Origin: an uncultured Erysipelotrichaceae bacterium
Lineage (GTDB): Bacteria > Bacillota_I > Bacilli_A > Erysipelotrichales > Erysipelotrichaceae
Direction: 5' to 3'
DNA: 51,813 bases
Assembly: GCA_944326095.1 (NCBI GenBank)
Contig: CALVCO010000007.1
Span: 1-51,813, forward strand
The translations under genes were made by a program, and so were the position numbers. Positions 45,210 through 51,813 of the stretch are shown here, piece after piece. The notes beneath the pieces are model-generated. The model was not told the DNA's origin. It saw nothing but the letters and a program-made list of their open reading frames with translations, and did no database searches. How positions within the stretch are numbered: position 1 is the first letter of the stretch; each line of letters begins with the position of its first letter.

Positions 45210-46158
45210 TAAAAGAGAATTACAAAAAGAAGCTGATAGAAATAATTATGTAAGAGACACCTATGAAAAAGTTGTTCGCTTAGTAGATATATTGTCTTAT
45301 ATACATTCTGAGCCATTTTTATTTGAAAATTTAGCTTTAAAAGGTGGAACTGCAATAAATTTAACAATATTTGATTTACCACGATTATCAGTTGATATTG
45401 ATTTAGACTATACAAACAATAACTCTAGAGATGATATGTTGAAAGATAGAAAAAAAATTAAATAATTACTCATTGATTACCTAGAAAAAAACGGTTATCA
45501 GCTTAGTAAAGATACACGTGAACATCATGCTCTTGAAAGTATTAAAGCAAACTATATTAATGCTGGAGGAAATAATGATAACATTAAAATAGAAATAAAT
45601 TATATGTTAAGAGCTCACATCTATGAACCTGTAATCGTAAAAACAAAAAACTATGGTTTAATTGGTGAAGTTGAAATTCGAACAATCAACCCAATTGAAA
45701 TATTTGGAAGTAAGCTTGTAGCACTAATGACTCGCACAACTCCTAGAGATTTTTATGATTGTTTTTATATGATAAATGCAAATATTTTTAATGAAGTAGA
45801 AATTAAAAAAATCAAAAGATGTGCTGTATTCTATAGAGCAATTAGTAATGAAGATGGTATATTTGATTTTAACTTAAATAATTTAGATTCCATTACCCAA
45901 AATAATGTCAAAAGATTTTTGATACCTGTTCTCAATAACAAAGATTTTTTCTCTATATCTGAAACAAAACAGGTTATTAATGATTTCTTTAGCGCACACC
46001 TCATATTAGATGAAAATGAATCAAAGTTTCTTGAACAGTTTAAGCAAAAGAAATATATTCCTGAACTACTTTATGCAGGTGATGAACTAAATAGAATTCA
46101 AAATCATCCCATGGCACTTTGGAAGTGTTATAGAAAAGAGATAGTTGAAACTTTATAA
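45199..46158 (+). pseudogene. AbiEii-type nucleotidyltransferase toxin, nonsense-interrupted
   Basis: One continuous frame of about 319 codons encodes the toxin, interrupted by an in-frame TAA at 45463-45465. Before it are the nucleotidyltransferase motifs LALKGGTAINL and LSVDIDLDY. After it the frame continues with LIDYLEKNGYQLSKD, INYMLRAHIYEP, EVEIRTINPIEIFGSKLVALMTRTTPRDFYDCFYM (motifs III/IV) and the C-terminal helical domain. The break is a single stop with no frameshift, so it is recent or could be a sequencing error. The start GTG 45199 follows AAAGGAAG and overlaps the antitoxin stop. An internal ATG at 45604 leaves a 184-residue remainder without the catalytic Asp pair. Confidence 0.88.
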
Positions 46159-46159
46159 A

Positions 46160-46197
46160 AAATAGAAGAGTTGTCTATATTGGCACCTCTTCTATTT
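46160..46197. terminator. bidirectional terminator between AbiEii and the RpiR gene
   Basis: AAATAGAAGAG (46160-46170) pairs perfectly with CTCTTCTATTT (46187-46197) around a 16-base loop. The minus strand, ending the regulator gene, has the better T-run. Confidence 0.85.
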
Positions 46198-47037
46198 GTT
46201 TAAATGATAATTATGATAATAACTATTATAGATATTTTCATCAAAGTTCATTCTAAACATGAATGAATATAAAACATTAATTACAAAGTCCATGGCGATA
46301 TCACTAGAGAATGGAGCAATCTTATTATCATTACTTTCTTCAGAAGCAATATGGATTACAACTTGAGCATTTACGCATAAAGGATTTAGATTTGGACCAG
46401 TAATTAAGATATATGGAGTATTATTCTTTTTCAAATTTTTAGAAATGCATATATTTCTTTCATTAGTTCCATAATATGAAACGATGATAGCTACATGTTT
46501 TTCATTAGATATAGTAGATTTAACTCTTTGAAATCCTTGACCGATTTCTAGATTAGAATTTTTTCCCATCCATAATAATTTACTATGAAGATTTATCGCA
46601 CTTACTAAAGAATTCCAGCTAGCATAAATATCAATAATATCAGCGTCATTTAATAATAAAGCTGCATGATGAATCATCATATAATCAATAGCGGCATAAT
46701 TTTCATTTATAGTTTGAATGGCTAAATGTTGAATTTTTTGCGCTACTACTTCTTCACTATCACTTGGAAGAAATGGATAGTTGTTTTCAATTCTTTGAGT
46801 ATTATTTGCCAAATTAGACATTTCTTTAACGATATTAATTTTTAATTGATTAAAGTTCTTTAATTTTAGCTTTTTACAAAAACGTGATATAGTCGCAACT
46901 GAACAAAAGGAGTTTTCGCTTAGTTCATATATGGTCATCTTGCTGACATCATTTAAATTAGCTAAGATGTAGTTAGATAATACTATTTCAGCATCAGTGA
47001 AATTACTTTGTTTCTTTAATTTGTCAATTAGTAACAT
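46192..47037 (-). CDS. MurR/RpiR family transcriptional regulator
   Basis: The 281-residue regulator has an N-terminal HTH_6 domain (residues 1-75: FTDAEIVLSNYILANLNDVSKMTIYELSENSFCSVATISRFCKKLKLKNFNQLK) and a C-terminal SIS sugar-phosphate-binding domain (about 105-250; ADIIDIYASWNSLVSAI, VAIIVSYYGTNERNICISKNLKKNNTPYILIT). Such proteins sense phosphosugars and bind palindromic operators. It is the only sugar-type regulator seen among the GH1/PTS/M81 genes and is the natural candidate for the five 17-bp palindromes. ATG at 47037 follows AAAGGGG, and TATAAT lies upstream on the minus strand. Confidence 0.92.
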   Translation of the reverse strand: MLLIDKLKKQSNFTDAEIVLSNYILANLNDVSKMTIYELSENSFCSVATISRFCKKLKLKNFNQLKINIVKEMSNLANNTQRIENNYPFLPSDSEEVVAQKIQHLAIQTINENYAAIDYMMIHHAALLLNDADIIDIYASWNSLVSAINLHSKLLWMGKNSNLEIGQGFQRVKSTISNEKHVAIIVSYYGTNERNICISKNLKKNNTPYILITGPNLNPLCVNAQVVIHIASEESNDNKIAPFSSDIAMDFVINVLYSFMFRMNFDENIYNSYYHNYHLNK

Positions 47038-47095
47038 TAGTTAACCCCTTTCAATAAATCATATTATAAATTAAAAAATTATTTGGTGCAAGAAT

Positions 47096-47113
47096 AGGCC
47101 CATAATAGGGCCT
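47096..47113. repeat. hairpin downstream of the small membrane-protein gene
   Basis: AGGCCC pairs with GGGCCT around a 6-base loop. T-runs are poor on both strands; it may still end the minus-strand transcript. Confidence 0.45.
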
Positions 47114-47154
47114 AAGTATCATTATTACAAGTAATGTGTAAATTATTACGATAA

Positions 47155-47457
47155 TTATTGAGAATTTCTAAAGATAATTAATAAAATTACGCCTATGATT
47201 ATAGCATATACAAGAAAACCTTTCTTTTTGGCATAATCATGGACAGTGAATGACATAAAATAACTTAGAATTAAGGCTAAACCAACACTAACAATGTAAC
47301 TTACAATTGGAAACATTCTTGTTAAGTCTTTCATTGCAAAGCCAACAAGCACAATAAAAAAGATAACGAAAAGGATTATACGATGGATATAGATATTTTT
47401 CATTTCTTCTTTAGTATATTGATTTTTTAAATCATCATTTTTATTATTATCATTCAT
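47155..47457 (-). CDS. small membrane protein, hypothetical
   Basis: From the ATG complementary to 47455-47457 (GAGG nine bases upstream) it encodes 100 residues. A hydrophilic N-terminus (MNDNNKNDDLKNQYTKEEMKNIY) precedes three hydrophobic helices (IILFVIFFIVLVGFAM, MFPIVSYIVSVGLALILSYFMSF, GFLVYAIIIGVILLIIF). The longer frame from 47529 lacks a ribosome site. It is divergent from M81 copy 3 and may share its operator: TATATT (47509-47504 on the minus strand) lies 28 bases from the same palindrome. No family recognised. Confidence 0.72.
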   Translation of the reverse strand: MNDNNKNDDLKNQYTKEEMKNIYIHRIILFVIFFIVLVGFAMKDLTRMFPIVSYIVSVGLALILSYFMSFTVHDYAKKKGFLVYAIIIGVILLIIFRNSQ

Positions 47458-47520
47458 ATAAAAATACCTCGCTTTCATTTTAAAATAATTAATTATATTG
47501 TGCAATATATGCATTTGATT

Positions 47521-47553
47521 ATGAAACAAAGTTTAAATGTAAGCTAGTATAAT
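47521..47553 (+). promoter_or_regulatory. palindromic operator and promoter, site 5 (M81-GH1-HAD operon)
   Basis: ATGAAAC-AAA-GTTTAAA (47521-47537) lies 27 bases upstream (start to start) of TATAAT (47548-47553). It could also serve the divergent minus-strand gene. Confidence 0.68.
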
Positions 47554-47574
47554 TAAGAAAAGGAGAATGTTTTA

Positions 47575-49014
47575 ATGAAGGTTGCAGTGGGCTATTTTAC
47601 TACCGAATCCAATGCCAATATCAAAACAAAATGTAAAATATCTAATTATGATATTGCTTTTGGTGATGAGTGTATAATCAAATGTAAAATTAAAGATGTA
47701 TTTGAAAGTAATAATATCGAATTAATTCCTTTAATATATGCAAATGCGGCAGGAGCAGGGGTTATTGAAAAAGAAACTTTTGAATATATTGAAAGCTGTT
47801 TTATTAATAATATTAAAGCTAATTTAAATAATATTGATGGTATATGGTTGCATTTGCATGGAGCTAGTTATGTGGAAGAAATAGGTTCAGGAGACCATCA
47901 TATCTTAAAAGAAATAAGAAAGATTGTAGGACCTTATTTACCAATTGCTATTGTTTGTGATCCTCATGGTAATCTAACTAAAGAATATGTAGAAAATTGT
48001 ACGATTATTAGAAGTTATCGTGAATCACCGCATACCGATGCAGATAAAACTAAGAAATTAGTAGCCAAGATGTTATGTAATTTATTAAAGCATAGACAAA
48101 ATATTCATGCTTTATATCACAAATTACCACTAATTCTTGGTGGAGAACAATCAGTATCAACTGATGAACCGGTACTCTCCATTAATAAATATATGAATGA
48201 AATGGAAAAAGATTCAAGAATAAGAAGTGTATCTTGGCATGTAGGATATCTAAGACATGATTGTCCTGAAGCAGGATGTGGAATAGTTATCGTTCCTAAA
48301 ACTCATGAAGATATAGAATATTGTAAAAAGAAATTAGATGAATTAGCTAATTATATTTGGAATAAACGTCATGAATTCCATTATACAGGATATACTTTAG
48401 TGCCAGATAAGGCTCTTGATGAGGCTTTGAGTTTTGATGGTAAACCTGTATTTATTACAGATAGTGGTGATAATACTACTAGTGGAGCTAGTGGGGAAAA
48501 TGCTTATATATTAAGACAGTTATTAGTTAAAAAATTAGATAAAAAAGTTTTGATTGCGAATATTACAGATGCATCTTGTGTTAAACATTTACAAAATTAT
48601 CAGGTTAATGAAGAAGTTATAATAAATTTAGGTAAAGATGATAATGAATTAAATAAAGCTATATCTTTAAAAGTACAAATTATTTCCTTTGCCAAGATGG
48701 TAGGAAACAAGTGGAGTGGACGTGATAAGGTATGGGGAGATATTGTTAATGTAAAAGTAGTTGATAAACCTTTATATATCACCATATCAAGCTGTAATAA
48801 TTCAATGACGGAGATTAATCAATTTGTTAATGCTAAGTTAGATATTAATGATTATGAAATAATTGTGGTTAAACAAGGCTATCTATTCCCAGAATTAAAA
48901 GAAATTACTAAATTTTGGATAATGAGTTTAACTGATGGAGCAACTCCTCAAGATACTAAATTAATACCATTTAAACAAATAATGCGACCAATGTATCCGA
49001 TAGATGAAATGTGA
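47575..49014 (+). CDS. M81 family metallopeptidase (MlrC-type), copy 3
   Basis: The 479-residue protein parallels copy 1 closely: VGYFTTESNANI, WLHLHGASYVEEIGSGDHHILKEIRKIVGPYLPIAIVCDPHGNLT, IIRSYRESPHTDAD, LPLILGGEQSVSTDEPVLSINKYMNEMEKDSRIRSVSWHVGYLRHDCPEAGCG, and TDSGDNTTSGASGENAYI. The metal-ligand motifs DPHG and SPHTD are present. AAAAGGAGA precedes the start. It is followed directly by a GH1 gene (10 bases), repeating the M81-GH1 arrangement seen at 32907-35794. Confidence 0.9.
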   Translation: MKVAVGYFTTESNANIKTKCKISNYDIAFGDECIIKCKIKDVFESNNIELIPLIYANAAGAGVIEKETFEYIESCFINNIKANLNNIDGIWLHLHGASYVEEIGSGDHHILKEIRKIVGPYLPIAIVCDPHGNLTKEYVENCTIIRSYRESPHTDADKTKKLVAKMLCNLLKHRQNIHALYHKLPLILGGEQSVSTDEPVLSINKYMNEMEKDSRIRSVSWHVGYLRHDCPEAGCGIVIVPKTHEDIEYCKKKLDELANYIWNKRHEFHYTGYTLVPDKALDEALSFDGKPVFITDSGDNTTSGASGENAYILRQLLVKKLDKKVLIANITDASCVKHLQNYQVNEEVIINLGKDDNELNKAISLKVQIISFAKMVGNKWSGRDKVWGDIVNVKVVDKPLYITISSCNNSMTEINQFVNAKLDINDYEIIVVKQGYLFPELKEITKFWIMSLTDGATPQDTKLIPFKQIMRPMYPIDEM

Positions 49015-49024
49015 GGTAAATAAA

Positions 49025-50422
49025 ATGAGCGAAAAATTTTTATGGGGAAGTGCTACTGCTGCCTATCAATGTGAAGGTGCTTGGAACGAAGATGGTAAAG
49101 GTGCGAGCATCTGGGATGAATTTTGTCATAGCGCGGCTAATACTACTAAAATAACAGGTGATGTTAGTTGTGACTTTTACCATCATTATAAAGAAGATAT
49201 TAAAATGATGGGAGATTGTGGTCAAAATACTTATCGCTTTTCTATTAGTTGGAGTAGAATTCTTCCTAAAGAAGATCGTGTAGTAAATCAAAAAGGTCTA
49301 GAATTCTATGATAAAGTATTAGATGAATGTGAAAAATATGGAATCGTACCAAATGTAACTTTAATCCATTATGATCTGCCTGATTATATTGGAGCTAAAG
49401 GTGGTTGGTTATATGAGGGTATCAGTGATGAGTTTGCTTATTATGCTAAGGTTGTTTTTGAACATTTTAAAGATAGAATTCCTTTTTATGCAACAATTAA
49501 TGAACCAACATTTAATGCATCATGTTGTTACTTGACGGGTAATTATCCACCTAATGTACAAAATAGTTTACAAGATTATTTCCATTGTATCTATAATATG
49601 GCCGTATGTAATGCTAAGGCTATTAGAGAATTTAGAAAATTAAATTTAAAAGCTAAGATTGGTTTAGTACATTCTTCTTGTTCATATGATATCTTTGTAG
49701 ATAATGAAGAATATCGTAAAGCAGCAAAATATGGCGAATATTTTAGTACAGAATGCATGTTAGATCCTGCTATTTTAGGCAAATATGAAGATAATTTTAT
49801 TATTGCACTTACAAAATTAGGTTTAGATCTTTCTTATATGCATGAAGAAGAAATTGCTTTATTTAAAGATAATACCATTGATTTCTTAGGTCAAAATGCT
49901 TATTGTCGAAATGTTGTTAAGCCATATACTACTGGAGAAACTTATGTTCAAGTTAATAATTCAGGTAGTGGTGATAAAAAAGAAAGTAAGATTATTAAAG
50001 GTTGGTTTGAATCAGATTTTAATGATAGTATGATATTTAATAAGTGGGGTAGAGAAATTTATCCTAAGACAATTTATGATACTTTAATTAAACGTAGAGA
50101 ACGCTATGGTAATATTCCAATTTATATTACTGAATGTGGACATGGAGCATATGATATAGCTGATGAAAATGGTTATGTTGAAGATGATGATCGTATTGAA
50201 TTTTTAAGTAGTTATATTAATTATATGTTAAAAGCTAAAGAAGAGGGAGTTAATGTTTTAGGCTTTTATGTTTGGTCAACGATGGATTTATATTCATGGA
50301 TAAATGGTTATAAAAAACGTTATGGCCTTGTAAGAGTTGATTATGATAATGGCTTGAAACGAATTCCTAAAAAGAGTTATTATTGGTATAAGGACTTGAT
50401 TAAAGATAAAAAGGATATTTAA
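49025..50422 (+). CDS. GH1 6-phospho-glycosidase, copy 4
   Basis: The 465-residue enzyme starts at [20 protein letters not shown] (ATG 49025, GAGG nine bases upstream); the longer frame overlaps the M81 stop. It has acid/base ATINEPTFNAS, nucleophile IPIYITECGHGAYD with Cys after the catalytic Glu, and phosphate-binding YSWINGYKKRYGLVRVD. It is very similar to copy 2 over most of its length but differs in the substrate-loop region around residues 215-300. It sits between M81 copy 3 and a HAD gene that starts one base after its stop. Confidence 0.93.
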   Translation: MSEKFLWGSATAAYQCEGAWNEDGKGASIWDEFCHSAANTTKITGDVSCDFYHHYKEDIKMMGDCGQNTYRFSISWSRILPKEDRVVNQKGLEFYDKVLDECEKYGIVPNVTLIHYDLPDYIGAKGGWLYEGISDEFAYYAKVVFEHFKDRIPFYATINEPTFNASCCYLTGNYPPNVQNSLQDYFHCIYNMAVCNAKAIREFRKLNLKAKIGLVHSSCSYDIFVDNEEYRKAAKYGEYFSTECMLDPAILGKYEDNFIIALTKLGLDLSYMHEEEIALFKDNTIDFLGQNAYCRNVVKPYTTGETYVQVNNSGSGDKKESKIIKGWFESDFNDSMIFNKWGREIYPKTIYDTLIKRRERYGNIPIYITECGHGAYDIADENGYVEDDDRIEFLSSYINYMLKAKEEGVNVLGFYVWSTMDLYSWINGYKKRYGLVRVDYDNGLKRIPKKSYYWYKDLIKDKKDI

Positions 50423-50423
50423 A

Positions 50424-51221
50424 ATGAAATTATTTGTTTCGGATATTGATGGCACTTTATATTGGTATGATAATAAAAATAATAATAAGTGTTCATTAGT
50501 ATGCAAAAAAGCTATTAAAAAATGGATAGATGCAGGCAATATTTTTGCGATAGCTACCGCAAGAGTACATATTATTAGAGATAGCATCCTCGATGATTTA
50601 GGGCTTCCTGTTGATTATATTGGTGGTAATGGTGCCGAAATTGTTTATAAGGATGGTACAAAGGATATACATTATGTTCCTGTTTCTTTATTTTTAGAAG
50701 TTAATAAATGGCTAGAAGAAGAAAATATCGATGCAACTGTTAAAATTTGTGTTGATGGTAAATTTATAGCTTTGCATAATGATAAGTATCCTTTTAATTA
50801 TTTAGCTAGAATGCGCAAGAATTTAGCAAATGCTAAAATTATTTCTAAAGATGATTGTACAAAGTTCATCAATGGCTATAATATGAGTATCATATGTAGT
50901 CCTAAGTTTATGTCATATGTTGAAGAAATGATGCAACAAAAATTTGGCGATAAATTTACAATTATTGCGAATGATATTGATAATATTGATTTTATGCCTT
51001 TAAATATAAATAAAGGAAAAGGTGTAACAATATTAGCTGATAGATATCATATAGCTAAAGATGATATTATTGTTATTGGTGATGATCGTAATGATATTGC
51101 AATGTTTGAAGTAGCAGGAAAAAGCTATGCAATGGCACATAGTGATATTGATATTAAAAAATATGTCGATAATGAAGTTGATTTGATTGAAGAAGCGATA
51201 TATAGAGAATTAAGAGGTTAA
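50424..51221 (+). CDS. HAD superfamily phosphatase, Cof-type (IIB)
   Basis: The 265-residue protein has canonical motif I FVSDIDGTLYWY at residues 4-15, motif II-type FAIATARVHII, and NINKGKGVTILADRYHIAKDDIIVIGDDRNDIAMFEVAGKSYAMAHS for motifs III and IV, with a type IIB cap between. It starts one base after the GH1 stop and two bases before the next gene, so it is part of the M81-GH1 operon. It probably removes phosphate from a sugar or derivative made by the glycosidase; the substrate is unproven. Confidence 0.9.
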   Translation: MKLFVSDIDGTLYWYDNKNNNKCSLVCKKAIKKWIDAGNIFAIATARVHIIRDSILDDLGLPVDYIGGNGAEIVYKDGTKDIHYVPVSLFLEVNKWLEEENIDATVKICVDGKFIALHNDKYPFNYLARMRKNLANAKIISKDDCTKFINGYNMSIICSPKFMSYVEEMMQQKFGDKFTIIANDIDNIDFMPLNINKGKGVTILADRYHIAKDDIIVIGDDRNDIAMFEVAGKSYAMAHSDIDIKKYVDNEVDLIEEAIYRELRG

Positions 51222-51223
51222 AT

Positions 51224-51667
51224 ATGGACATTAAAAAATTTTATTTAAAAACATTTAGAGAATTTGGTAAACATAATTCATCATATTTTAATATACCAGC
51301 AGGTTTTATGGTATTGATTGCCTATTTATTACCTGGTGTATTGAGTATGATTAATATTAATTTTTCAGCATTTGCTTCATTGATTTTATTAGTAGTTGCC
51401 GTATTTGAAAAACGTAGTGATATGGTTAAATTTTATTGCTTGCAATTTTGTTTTGTTTCTTTAGCATTTAATATCTTTTTAACTATTTTAACTATTATTG
51501 CGATGTTTATTCCAATCTTTACTTTAATTATTGGTATGTGTAGCATTATAATTGCGACTATTATGCTTATTACTTATTTTTATTCTTTATATAATGCTTT
51601 TAAATATCGTGCTTGGATAATGCCTTGGATTGGTCCATTTATTATGGATAAAGTGTTAAAAATATAA
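51224..51667 (+). CDS. small membrane protein, DUF4870/Tic20-like
   Basis: This 147-residue protein has four predicted helices (FMVLIAYLLPGVLSMI, FASLILLVVAVFE, LFIFFNIFLTILTIIAMF region, and SIIIATIMLITYFYSLYNAF) and a C-terminus YRAWIMPWIGPFIMDKVLK that resembles DUF4870-type proteins, which end with a conserved Ile-Pro-Gly motif. It starts two bases after the HAD stop. Its role in this operon is unknown, but a membrane protein also lies on the other side of the M81 operon. Confidence 0.65.
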   Translation: MDIKKFYLKTFREFGKHNSSYFNIPAGFMVLIAYLLPGVLSMININFSAFASLILLVVAVFEKRSDMVKFYCLQFCFVSLAFNIFLTILTIIAMFIPIFTLIIGMCSIIIATIMLITYFYSLYNAFKYRAWIMPWIGPFIMDKVLKI

Positions 51668-51690
51668 AAAAATTATAAAAAAATTAATAA

Positions 51691-51728
51691 AAATCACAAA
51701 ATTTTTAAGCGATTTTGTGATTTTTTAA
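51691..51728 (+). terminator. rho-independent terminator closing the M81-GH1-HAD operon
   Basis: AAATCACAAAAT (51691-51702) pairs with ATTTTGTGATTT (51712-51723), followed by T. Confidence 0.93.
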
Positions 51729-51739
51729 TTTTTACCGTA

Positions 51740-51813
51740 AGCGTCAAAATGTACCCATCTATAAATAAAAGCGTTCATCCTACATAATAATGATGATAGG
51801 AGGATTAGAAGAT
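51740..51813 (+). promoter_or_regulatory. upstream region of the next gene
   Basis: The last bases include TAGGAGGA (about 51796-51803), a strong ribosome site with spacing that places a start codon at or just past the window end. TATAAA near 51761 may be a -10 box. The gene itself is outside the window. Confidence 0.4.

Overview
The window is a visibly A+T-rich stretch of a low-GC Gram-positive chromosome, most like a gut member of the Erysipelotrichia (Erysipelatoclostridium/Coprobacillus type). That placement is inference. It rests on the Bacillus-like order rplJ-rplL-methyltransferase-rpoB-rpoC, a DUF951-ychF pair with a nearby c-di-AMP receptor gene (darA), an intact bile salt hydrolase, many PTS/6-phospho-glycosidase genes, and an RpoB carrying Asn at the site equivalent to E. 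coli His526.

Layout. 1-780: the 3' end of a 5S rRNA gene and its terminator, running straight into two decayed genes (a cupin and a cyclophilin-like lipoprotein). 790-10,725: L10 leader, rplJ, rplL, an RsmC/YbxB-like methyltransferase, rpoB and rpoC. 10,740-20,190: housekeeping genes (asparaginase, Hsp20 under a CIRCE-type operator, flavodoxin, bile salt hydrolase, a secreted CAP protein, rarA, dtd, folD, a phosphoesterase, DUF951, ychF, darA).

20,190-28,435: an accessory cassette I cannot match to a described system. It has two paralogous lipoproteins, a broken secreted protein, a small secreted Cys-rich peptide translationally coupled to an HTH+TPR regulator of RRNPP-like layout, a secreted five-Cys peptide, and two ATPase-permease ABC proteins. 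Three copies of one promoter/operator element precede the lipoproteins and the five-Cys peptide. Two of these are followed by near-identical mini-ORFs (MMGRYKNGD...). The five-Cys domain recurs as the C-terminal tail of the first lipoprotein. I read this as a self-regulated peptide secretion (bacteriocin- or pheromone-like) system with candidate immunity or receptor lipoproteins. The parts are visible; the function is inference.

28,440-51,670: a GNAT acetyltransferase, NADP-type glutamate dehydrogenase, then a large carbohydrate/peptide region: an AEC transporter, three M81 (MlrC-type) metallohydrolases, four GH1 6-phospho-glycosidases, PTS EIIA and EIIBC, two Cof-type HAD phosphatases, an OFA-type MFS transporter and a MurR/RpiR-type regulator. 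Five transcription units here share a 17-bp palindrome of consensus WTGWAAC-N3-GTTWCAW lying 27-28 bp upstream of a -10 box, so they look like one local regulon, probably of the RpiR protein. An AbiEi/AbiEii toxin-antitoxin pair with a nonsense-mutated toxin, and a truncated diaminopropionate ammonia-lyase, lie within this region.

All calls come from reading sequence and translations; no search or alignment program was run.
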